64,000 bases of DNA from Arthrobacter sp. OAP107 (lineage in GTDB: Bacteria; Actinomycetota; Actinomycetes; Actinomycetales; Micrococcaceae), in the NCBI RefSeq assembly GCF_040546765.1, contig NZ_JBEPOK010000001.1, positions 4,278,001-4,342,000 of the forward strand. Direction: 5' to 3'. Shown here piece by piece: positions 55,368 to 62,650 of the stretch. The notes below the pieces were generated by a model, which did no database searches, was not told the DNA's origin, and saw only the letters and a list, made by a program, of their open reading frames with translations. Each line of letters begins with the position of its first letter. Positions within the stretch are counted from its first letter, which is position 1. The translations under genes and the position numbers were made by a program.

Positions 55368-55499
55368 ATGAGCAAGGCCGACAAGCAGGGCCTGCGGTAC
55401 TCGGACTACTACTGGTGCATGTCGCTGAAGGACTTCATCGAGTGGATCGAGGCCGACGACGACCAGGAACCGGCGACGTCGTACTCAGACCAGCGCTGA
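55368..55499 (+). CDS. Very small hypothetical protein
   Basis: 43 residues from ATG 55368, with GAGG upstream: SKADKQGLRYSDYYWCMSLK then DFIEWIEADDDQEPATSYSD. Aromatic and acidic, one Cys. Codon use is coding-like. Not recognised; possibly a conserved Arthrobacter micro-protein. Confidence 0.5.
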   Translation: MSKADKQGLRYSDYYWCMSLKDFIEWIEADDDQEPATSYSDQR

Positions 55500-55622
55500 G
55501 CCCCGCCCCGGCCTGACTGCGGCCGCCATTGAAACTGTCACACCCCCGGCATAGTGTCGGTTCTGTCCGTAGCACCTCCATGACCTGCGGGGATATCCCG
55601 CAAACCACACCAGGAGCACAAC

Positions 55623-56435
55623 ATGCCTACGCCCGAACCCACGCCCGGCGAACCCTGCTGGGTCGACCTCATGACCACCGATGCCAACCAGGCTAAACAG
55701 TTCTATGGCGAACTGTTCGGCTGGGACTTCCAGACCGGAGACCAGGAAAAATATGGCGGCTACATCACCGCGCAGAAGAACGGCAAGACCGTCGCGGGCA
55801 TCATGCAGAAGCAGGAGGACCAGGCGGGCATGCCGGACATGTGGTCCACCTACCTGTGGTCCGACGACGCCGCTGCCACGGCTGCCGCGGTCTCCGCCAA
55901 CGGCGGCCAGGTGTATATGGAACCCATGGACGTCCCGGAGCAGGGCCACATGGCGTTCTTCGGTGATGCGTCCGGAGCCGCGATTGGTGTGTGGCAGCCG
56001 CGGGAGATGCGCGGTTACGAGCTTGTCGGCGAGCCGGGCGCCCCGGCCTGGCACGAGCTTCACACCAAGGACTATGCCGCCGCGGTGAAGTTCTATCAGG
56101 AAGTGTTCGGCTGGAAGACCGACGTCATGAGCGACACCCCAGAGTTCCGCTACACGACGTTGGGCGCCGGCCGGGACGCCAAAGCCGGAATCTACGACGC
56201 CGCAGGCGACCTTCCTGCCGAAGTCCCCTCCAACTGGGTCGTCTACTTCGCCGTCGAGGATGCTGACGCATCCATCGACAAGGCCGTCAGCCTGGGCGCG
56301 ACAGTAATTGACGGACCGGATGACACCCCCCACGGTCGGCTAGCCACCCTGACGGACCCCACCGGGGCCAGGTTCAAACTGGTGGCCGACACGGGCCAGG
56401 GCAATGCCGGCGATGCCGGAACCGGCGGACAGTAA
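55623..56435 (+). CDS. VOC-family protein with two glyoxalase-like domains
   Basis: 270 residues, two tandem vicinal-oxygen-chelate domains (about 8-125 and 138-258): PCWVDLMTTDANQAKQFYGE, LFGWDF; then PAWHELHTKDYAAAVKFYQE, VFGWKT. It resembles mycobacterial CFP-30B and Streptomyces hydroxylase-like proteins. Substrate unknown. Start ATG 55623 after CAGGAG. Confidence 0.88.
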   Translation: MPTPEPTPGEPCWVDLMTTDANQAKQFYGELFGWDFQTGDQEKYGGYITAQKNGKTVAGIMQKQEDQAGMPDMWSTYLWSDDAAATAAAVSANGGQVYMEPMDVPEQGHMAFFGDASGAAIGVWQPREMRGYELVGEPGAPAWHELHTKDYAAAVKFYQEVFGWKTDVMSDTPEFRYTTLGAGRDAKAGIYDAAGDLPAEVPSNWVVYFAVEDADASIDKAVSLGATVIDGPDDTPHGRLATLTDPTGARFKLVADTGQGNAGDAGTGGQ

Positions 56436-56455
56436 CCAGCTTTCCCGAACAATTG

Positions 56456-56488
56456 CCGGCCGGCAGCTTCCTCCAAGCTGCCGGCCGG
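56456..56488. terminator. Terminator after VOC gene
   Basis: CCGGCCGGCAGCTT / AAGCTGCCGGCCGG, loop of 5, followed by TATTCTTT on the plus strand. Confidence 0.8.
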
Positions 56489-56519
56489 TATTCTTTGTCC
56501 GGCCAGCGGGTGGTGTCAC

Positions 56520-56640
56520 GGCGGAACTGCAAGAGCGTTTGGACTCAAGCGGCAGGAACTGCAGGAGCGTTTGGACTCAAACGGCCGGATGTGAGGACGC
56601 GTCTGGGCTTAGGCGGCAGAACGTGAGGACGCGTTCTGGG
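56520..56640 (+). repeat. Second 32-bp repeat array (4 copies, diverged)
   Basis: Copies at about 56520-56550 (31 bases), 56551-56582, 56583-56613 and 56613-56640. Units read GGCGGAACTGCAAGAGCGTT, GGCAGGAACTGCAGGAGCGT, GGCCGGATGTGAGGACGCGT, GGCAGAACGTGAGGACGCGT. They share the core GGCAGGAAnTGnAGGAnGnGT with the 18.9-19.2 kb array. Again in a convergent intergenic gap. The last copy overlaps the 3' end of the FAD/NAD gene and encodes its final residues (QNASSRSAA). Confidence 0.75.
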
Positions 56641-58570
56641 GCAGGCCGAGGATGGCGCGGGCGATCTCGTCGGCGTCACGGAGCGTCCGCTGCCCGCTGG
56701 GGTACACGGGACCGGCCTGCTGGGCGGCTTCGGCGGCGATGGCCGTTCCCCACTGCGTGGCCGAGAGCTGAAGCCCCAGCACGTACATCCGGTCGTTGAC
56801 CTCGCCGTTCGCCGCTACCGGGCGGTACGGGTGCGGGCGGACGTCGAGCCCCGAGGACTGCACCGGCGTGCCTTCCACGGTCATCATGGTCCGCGGCCGG
56901 ACGAGCCCGTCGGCGAGGAGCTGTTCCAGCAGCGGGGACTCGTTCAGGACCACCCGGTTGGCCGGCGCCAGTGCCTCCACCAGTGCTTGCGCTTCCGCGG
57001 CACCGCCACGTACCCACGGCGAGGCGGCGGTGAAGGTGCGCTTCCCGCGGGCCACGGCGAACTTGGGATCAGGGCCCACGAAGCTGACAATTCCGGCGCG
57101 TGCCAGTGCCGCCAACTGCTCGGCGCGCAGCGCCGGAGGCCCGCTGGCCAGGCCCTCCACCAGCGACTCAAACCAGCCCCGCAGGCCGGCAACCCAGGAC
57201 TCATCGGTGATGCCGCCGTCGGCCACCACCGATTTGAGCACCGCACGGCCATGGTGCAGGGCACCGATGGCCATTTTGACGGGGTCGTCCTCGCCGAGCG
57301 CGGAGCGGCGGGCATCGTCATCGAGGTAATCGACGACGGCGGCATCCAGCTCGGCACGAGAGGCGAAGGTCCGTCCGGACAGCGGGGCGGCAAGGCCGCG
57401 CAGGTCCAGCCGGCTTCCCTGCTGGACATGGCGTCCGACGACGGCGTTGAAGTCCTCTTCCCACCGGCCGGTGCTGTGGGCATGCGGGTGCAGGGCCTCG
57501 TCGAGCTCCTTGAGGAACGTGGCATGGTCCTGCACGGCGTCCGGCTGCGAGCGCACGAGGGTCGTGTAGTAGGCCCAGAGCGCGTCCCGGTGCAGGAGCG
57601 GCCAGAGGTCGTGGTCGAAGGCCGGCACAATCCCGGCCGCTGTGAACCTCTGCAGTGCCTTCGCGGTGAAGTAGCGGAGCGTGACCGACGCCGGGTAGTA
57701 GCCTGCGAGGGTGGCCTTGGACCGGTACGGGGTTCCGCGCCGGGACGCGGCGAAGATGACCGGTTCCTGGCCCGAGGGCAGGTACTCGAGGCGGTCCCCT
57801 GCCTCCACGAACTTCCCGCCCCGGCCCTCCGTGAGCTGGCCCATCACGTCGAAGAAGTTCAGGCCCATCCCGCGGACCAGCACAGGCTCCTGAGCCGGAA
57901 TGACGCTCCAGTCGACGTCAGCCGGAACGGCCGGCGGGAGGTAGCGCAGGCCCAGTTGGGCCGCGGCCGCCTGCAGTTCACGCTGTTCCGGGTTGAGCCG
58001 GGACGCGAGGTGGCCCAGCGCGAGGACGACGGAATCGACGGTGAGGGTCCCGCCGCCGTCCAGTTCGATGTCGAACTTTGCGTCCGGCCGCCGGCGCGCA
58101 GCGGTGGCCGTCGCCTGGTGCATCTCGACGGTGACACCATCGGGCAGTGCGGCGAGCAGCTCCTCGACGGTGGACCGCAGGTAACGGCCATAGATGGCGC
58201 GGCTGGGGAAGTCGCCCGATCCCAGCACGGCCAGCTCTGCCCGCTCGTCGTCGGACAGCTCCGGGAGGGGGCTGCGCTGCTGTGCTGTCCGCCAGCGGTC
58301 GAAGGTGGTTCCGGCAACGGGCGCGGCCAATCCTGTGTCCTCGGGAACCAGTGTGGGGTAGAACGACTGTGTGTTCATCAGGTATAGCCGGGACTGGCCG
58401 GGCTGCCAGACGTGGCCGGGACCGGCGGGAAAGGGGTCGATGACGTCGATGTGCAGGCGGGCTCCGGCAGGGCGGGCGGCGGACCAGTTGGCGAGCAGCC
58501 GCTCCAGCACGCTGGTACCCCTCGGTCCGGCACCAATCAGCGCCGTCCGGATGCTCTGCGAAATAACCAC
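56609..58570 (-). CDS. FAD/NAD(P)-binding protein (NAD_binding_9 type)
   Basis: 653 residues. N-terminal dinucleotide-binding loop RTALIGAGPRGTSVLERLL; second segment LVVRGMGLNFFD-like (VLVRGMGLNFFDVMGQLTEG). It resembles actinobacterial FAD/NAD(P)-binding proteins of unknown substrate. Start GTG 58570, with the reading frame continuing upstream over the divergent peptidase gene without support. The final residues come from the repeat array. Confidence 0.82.
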   Translation of the reverse strand: MVISQSIRTALIGAGPRGTSVLERLLANWSAARPAGARLHIDVIDPFPAGPGHVWQPGQSRLYLMNTQSFYPTLVPEDTGLAAPVAGTTFDRWRTAQQRSPLPELSDDERAELAVLGSGDFPSRAIYGRYLRSTVEELLAALPDGVTVEMHQATATAARRRPDAKFDIELDGGGTLTVDSVVLALGHLASRLNPEQRELQAAAAQLGLRYLPPAVPADVDWSVIPAQEPVLVRGMGLNFFDVMGQLTEGRGGKFVEAGDRLEYLPSGQEPVIFAASRRGTPYRSKATLAGYYPASVTLRYFTAKALQRFTAAGIVPAFDHDLWPLLHRDALWAYYTTLVRSQPDAVQDHATFLKELDEALHPHAHSTGRWEEDFNAVVGRHVQQGSRLDLRGLAAPLSGRTFASRAELDAAVVDYLDDDARRSALGEDDPVKMAIGALHHGRAVLKSVVADGGITDESWVAGLRGWFESLVEGLASGPPALRAEQLAALARAGIVSFVGPDPKFAVARGKRTFTAASPWVRGGAAEAQALVEALAPANRVVLNESPLLEQLLADGLVRPRTMMTVEGTPVQSSGLDVRPHPYRPVAANGEVNDRMYVLGLQLSATQWGTAIAAEAAQQAGPVYPSGQRTLRDADEIARAILGLPQNASSRSAA

Positions 58571-58631
58571 GCCTTCCAGAGTATCGGCATGTGACTTGCT
58601 AGCTGAGCGCGGATGTTGTTTGGATGGGCGC

Positions 58632-60875
58632 ATGACCACCACTGCAGCTGATTCTGCCCCCGCGTCCGGCGCCGTTCCTCCCGAGACCGCGCCCGCGCCC
58701 ACCGACGAGAACATCTGGCTGGAGGACATCTACGGCGAGGAACAGCTGGCCTGGGTACGCGAGCAGAATGCGCGCACGGAGGACCTGCTGGAGGACGCCG
58801 ACTATGTCCGGCTCGAGGGCGACATCCTCGAGGTGCTGGACTCGACGGACAAGATCGCCATGGTGAGCAAACACGGCGAGTGGTACTATAACTTCTGGAA
58901 GGACCGGCAGAACCCCAAGGGGCTGTGGCGCCGGACCAGCTGGGAGAGCTACTGCAGCGACGCCCCGGAATGGGACGTGCTGCTTGACGTGGATGCGCTG
59001 GCGGCCGCCGACGGCGTGGAATGGGTCTTCCACGGGGCAAACCTGCTCCGGCCAGAACCCGGGCAGCCGTACCGCCGCGCACTCCTGGCCCTCTCCCCCG
59101 ACGGCGGCGACGCCAACCGCTACCGCGAGTTCGACGTCGAGACCCGCGCTTTCGTGGATCCCGCCGCCGGCGGCTTTGACCTCCCGACGGCGAAGGGGAA
59201 CGTCTCGTGGCTGGATCCAGACACGCTGCTGGTCGCCAGCACCGCGGAAGCTCTCCCGCGCACGGCGTCCTCGTACGCCCGTACCGCCGTGCGGCTGCAC
59301 CGCGGCCAGGCCCTGGCCGACGCGCCCCGCATCTTCGAGATCCCCGAGGAGCACATGATGGCGATCGTGGCCCACGAATCGACGCCCGGCTTTGAGCGGA
59401 CGTTCGCGGTGGACTGGATCGACTTCTTCAACCGCCGCACGTCCGTGCTGCAGGACGGAGACTGGGTGCCGGTGGACGTGCCCACCGACGTGAACACGGG
59501 CGTCCACCGGGAATGGCTGCTGTTCCGGCCGCAGCGCGACTGGACTGTGGACGGCACCACCTACGCGGCGGGTTCGCTGATCGCCGCCGACTTCCGGGCG
59601 TATCTGGCCGGCCAGCGCGAGCTGACGGTCCTCTTCGCCCCGGACTCGCACACGTCGCTGCAGTCCTGGAGCTGGACGCGGAACTTCCTGCTGCTGAACC
59701 GGCTGAAGGACGTGTCCTCGGAAATCCGGGTGCTGGACCCGGCCGACTCGTGGCGCTCCTCGCTGCTGGACGCCTGCCCGCCGCTGCACGACGTCAACGC
59801 CTTCGCGGTGGACGACGAGGATGAGGCCGAAGGCGGGGCCGGGGACGACTTCTGGCTCGTGGCCACCGGCTTCACGACGCCCAGCACTTTGACGCGGGGG
59901 ACGCTGACCCGCGGGGCACCGAACGGGGGCACCACCGACGGCGGGGGTTCCGGCGGAACTGCCGGGGCGGGCGTGGTGAGCCGCCACGCGGAAGTCAAGG
60001 CGTCGCCGTCGTTCTTCAACGAAGCGGACTACGAGGTGCAGCAGCACTTCGCCGTTTCCGCGGACGGCACGAAGGTGCCGTATTTCCAGGTGGCGGCGCG
60101 GGGCCTGGTCCTGGACGGGCAGAACCCCACGCAGCTCTCCGGATATGGCGGCTTCGAGGTCTCGCGCACACCGGCGTACAGCGGCACGATCGGCCGGGCG
60201 TGGCTGGAGCGTCGCACTGCAGCCGTTCCGGGCGACGGCCTTCCGGAGGGGCACAGCCGGGGCGGCGTGTATGTTGTCGCCAATATCCGCGGCGGCGGGG
60301 AATACGGCCCCTCCTGGCACCGGGCCGCGCTGCAGGAGAACCGGCACCGCGCCTACGAGGACTTCGCGGCGGTGGCCAGGGATCTGATCTCGCGGGGCGT
60401 CACCAGCAGGGAGCGGCTCGGCTGCGTCGGCGGCTCCAACGGCGGCCTGTTGGTGGGCAACATGCTGACGCGGTATCCCGAGCTGTTCGGTGCCGTGTCC
60501 TGCGGGGTGCCGCTGCTGGATATGCGCCGGTACACGAAGCTGTCGGCCGGCCACTCGTGGATTGCCGAGTACGGGGACCCCGATCTGCCCGAGCACTGGG
60601 AATTCATCAAGACCTTCTCGCCGTACCACCAGCTGAAGGACGGCGTGGAGTACCCGGAAACCTTCATCTGGACAGCAACGTCCGATGACCGGGTGGGTCC
60701 AGTGCAGGCCAGGAAGATGGCCGCGCGCATGCTGGCCATGGGCATCCCCAACGTCTGGTACCACGAAGCCCTCGAAGGCGGGCACGCGGGCGCCTCGGAC
60801 AACCGGCAGGCGGCCGCGCTCCAGGGCCGCAGCCAGCACTTCCTGTGGAAGGCGCTGGCAGAGGGCACCGCCTGA
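58632..60875 (+). CDS. S9-family prolyl oligopeptidase
   Basis: 747 residues. N-terminal propeller begins TDENIWLEDIYGEEQLAWVR; catalytic domain has the nucleophile S602 in CVGGSNGGLLVGNMLTRYPE, Asp in TATSDDRVGPVQARKM and His in EALEGGHAGASDNRQ. GGVYVVANIRGGGEYGPSWH is a family signature. A low-complexity insert (TLTRGTLTRGAPNGGTTDGG plus Gly/Ser/Ala, about 417-445) interrupts the propeller-to-catalytic region and is unusual. Cytoplasmic (no signal). Start ATG 58632. Divergent from the FAD/NAD gene by 61 bases. Confidence 0.93.
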   Translation: MTTTAADSAPASGAVPPETAPAPTDENIWLEDIYGEEQLAWVREQNARTEDLLEDADYVRLEGDILEVLDSTDKIAMVSKHGEWYYNFWKDRQNPKGLWRRTSWESYCSDAPEWDVLLDVDALAAADGVEWVFHGANLLRPEPGQPYRRALLALSPDGGDANRYREFDVETRAFVDPAAGGFDLPTAKGNVSWLDPDTLLVASTAEALPRTASSYARTAVRLHRGQALADAPRIFEIPEEHMMAIVAHESTPGFERTFAVDWIDFFNRRTSVLQDGDWVPVDVPTDVNTGVHREWLLFRPQRDWTVDGTTYAAGSLIAADFRAYLAGQRELTVLFAPDSHTSLQSWSWTRNFLLLNRLKDVSSEIRVLDPADSWRSSLLDACPPLHDVNAFAVDDEDEAEGGAGDDFWLVATGFTTPSTLTRGTLTRGAPNGGTTDGGGSGGTAGAGVVSRHAEVKASPSFFNEADYEVQQHFAVSADGTKVPYFQVAARGLVLDGQNPTQLSGYGGFEVSRTPAYSGTIGRAWLERRTAAVPGDGLPEGHSRGGVYVVANIRGGGEYGPSWHRAALQENRHRAYEDFAAVARDLISRGVTSRERLGCVGGSNGGLLVGNMLTRYPELFGAVSCGVPLLDMRRYTKLSAGHSWIAEYGDPDLPEHWEFIKTFSPYHQLKDGVEYPETFIWTATSDDRVGPVQARKMAARMLAMGIPNVWYHEALEGGHAGASDNRQAAALQGRSQHFLWKALAEGTA

Positions 60876-60940
60876 CCGCCTCCTTAAGCACGCCCCGATC
60901 GCAGGTGCCGGTGCGGTTTGGGCGGGCTGCACCGGCCGTT

Positions 60941-60970
60941 TTGCACTGCGTGGCCGGTTCTGCGTATCCT
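60941..60970 (+). promoter_or_regulatory. Candidate promoter of tRNA-Ser (GCT)
   Basis: TTGCAC (60941-60946), 18 bases, TATCCT (60965-60970), 22 bases before the tRNA. Confidence 0.45.
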
Positions 60971-60992
60971 TGGTGGGCTAGTAATAGCAATT

Positions 60993-61081
60993 GGAGACGT
61001 GCCAGAGCGGCCGAATGGACTTCACTGCTAATGAAGGGTCGGGGTTAAACTCGACCGGGGGTTCAAATCCCCCCGTCTCCG
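60993..61081 (+). tRNA. tRNA-Ser (anticodon GCT)
   Basis: Class II tRNA, 89 nt: acceptor GGAGACG/CGTCTCC, anticodon arm CTTCACTGCTAATGAAG with GCT, long variable arm GTCGGGGTTAAACTCGACC, T-loop TTCAAAT. Confidence 0.93.
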
Positions 61082-61086
61082 CGTTT

Positions 61087-61114
61087 GGCCCCGGTCCTCG
61101 GACCGGGGCCTTTT
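61087..61114 (+). terminator. tRNA-Ser terminator
   Basis: GGCCCCGGTC/GACCGGGGCC stem, 4-nt loop, then TTTT. Confidence 0.85.
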
Positions 61115-61174
61115 GCGTGTCCGCGTGCCGGACGGTCAAGGCGATAAAGCGCTTTCCGGTGGCAGGATGACTCC

Positions 61175-62650
61175 ATGAACAAGCTTTCTGCCAACGAGGC
61201 CTGGAGCCCCAGGCTGGCCCTGCTTGTGGCGGCCACATTCTTCATGGAGTTCCTCGACGGGACGGTCCTGACGACAGCCATCCCGAGCATCGCCGGGGAC
61301 TTTGGCGTGCCGTCGGCCAGCGTGAACATCACCATGACCGCCTACCTGATGACGGTGGCCATGGGGATCCCGCTGAGCGGCTGGCTGGCGGAGCGGCTCG
61401 GGGCCCGGCGGATTTTCTGCCTCGCCATCGGTGTCTTCACCGTGGCGTCGCTGCTGTGCGCCGCCAGCCAGGACCTCACGGTCCTGACCGTCAGCCGCGT
61501 CCTGCAGGGCCTTGGCGGGGCGATGATGGTGCCGGTGGGTACTCTGGTGGTGCTTCGCGGGACGCCAAAGTCTGATCTTCTGCGCGCCACGGCTTATCTC
61601 GTCTGGCCGGGGCTGCTGGCTCCGGTCCTGGCGCCACTCGTGGGCGGTGCGCTGACCACCTACCTGTCCTGGCACTGGATCTTCCTGATTAACCTGCCGC
61701 TCGGCATTGCGGCATTCCTGGCCGCCCTGCGCCTGGTTCCGGCGGTTCCCGGCGACTGGAACCGGCGGCTGGACTGGCTGGGACTCACCCTCACGACGGC
61801 GGGCGTGGGCGCACTGGTGGCGGGCCTGGAATTGGCCAGCGGGAAGCCCGGCGGTGTGTGGACCTGGCCGAGCATTCTGGCGGGGGTTCTCGCGCTGGCA
61901 GCGGCGGTCCTGTGGATGCGCCGCGCGGCCCACCCCTTGTTTGACCTGACGGTGTTTGGCACCCGCACCTTCCGGGCCACCAACTCTGGGGGCTTCATTT
62001 ACCGGCTGACCATCAGCGCCGTGCCGTTCCTGTTGCCGCTGATGTTCCAGAACGGCTTCGGCTGGAGCCCCCTGCACGCGGGCATCATGGTGGCCGCCGT
62101 GTTCATCGGGAACATCGGCATCAAGCCTGCGACAACCCCGCTCATCAGACGCTTCGGGTTCAAGCCGGTGCTGGTGTTCGCGTCCCTGGCCTCGGCAGCC
62201 ACCTTCGCCCTCTGCGCGCTGCTGACCCCGGAGACACCCGAGCCGCTGGTGTTCGCGCTGCTGGTGTGCAGCGGGGCCTTCCGATCAATTGGCTTCTCCG
62301 CGTACGCATCGGTCCAGTACGCAGATATCGTGCCTGCCCAGCTGACGTCAGCCAACGCCGTCTCCGCGACGCTGGTGCAGCTGGCCACCGGGGCCGGAAT
62401 CGCCGTTGGCGCCCTCCTGCTTCGCCTCTTCGAGTCGGATTCCCGGCTCTCGTCCGGGTTTGGCGGCATCCTGTCAGGCGGACCGGAGGGCAGCGGCGTG
62501 GCCGCCTACCGCGGCGCATTCCTGTCGATAGCGGTGCTGATGCTCCTCAGCACGGTCGATAGCCTGATGCTGCACAGGCATGCGGGGGCCGAGGTCAGCC
62601 GGCCTGGGCCAGCGCCAGCGGAAGCACCGCGCCCGCACCGGCCCGCCTAA
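61175..62650 (+). CDS. MFS transporter, DHA2 (EmrB/QacA) family
   Basis: 491 residues, about 14 membrane helices. Motif D-like MEFLDGTVLTTAIPSIAGDF, motif A GWLAERLGARRIF, motif C-like PVLAPLVGGALTTYLSWHWI. Proton-driven drug export is the usual role. C-terminal tail Pro/Ala-rich (RPGPAPAEAPRPHRPA). Its 3' end overlaps the 3' end of the convergent recQ gene by 56 bases. Confidence 0.93.
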   Translation: MNKLSANEAWSPRLALLVAATFFMEFLDGTVLTTAIPSIAGDFGVPSASVNITMTAYLMTVAMGIPLSGWLAERLGARRIFCLAIGVFTVASLLCAASQDLTVLTVSRVLQGLGGAMMVPVGTLVVLRGTPKSDLLRATAYLVWPGLLAPVLAPLVGGALTTYLSWHWIFLINLPLGIAAFLAALRLVPAVPGDWNRRLDWLGLTLTTAGVGALVAGLELASGKPGGVWTWPSILAGVLALAAAVLWMRRAAHPLFDLTVFGTRTFRATNSGGFIYRLTISAVPFLLPLMFQNGFGWSPLHAGIMVAAVFIGNIGIKPATTPLIRRFGFKPVLVFASLASAATFALCALLTPETPEPLVFALLVCSGAFRSIGFSAYASVQYADIVPAQLTSANAVSATLVQLATGAGIAVGALLLRLFESDSRLSSGFGGILSGGPEGSGVAAYRGAFLSIAVLMLLSTVDSLMLHRHAGAEVSRPGPAPAEAPRPHRPA

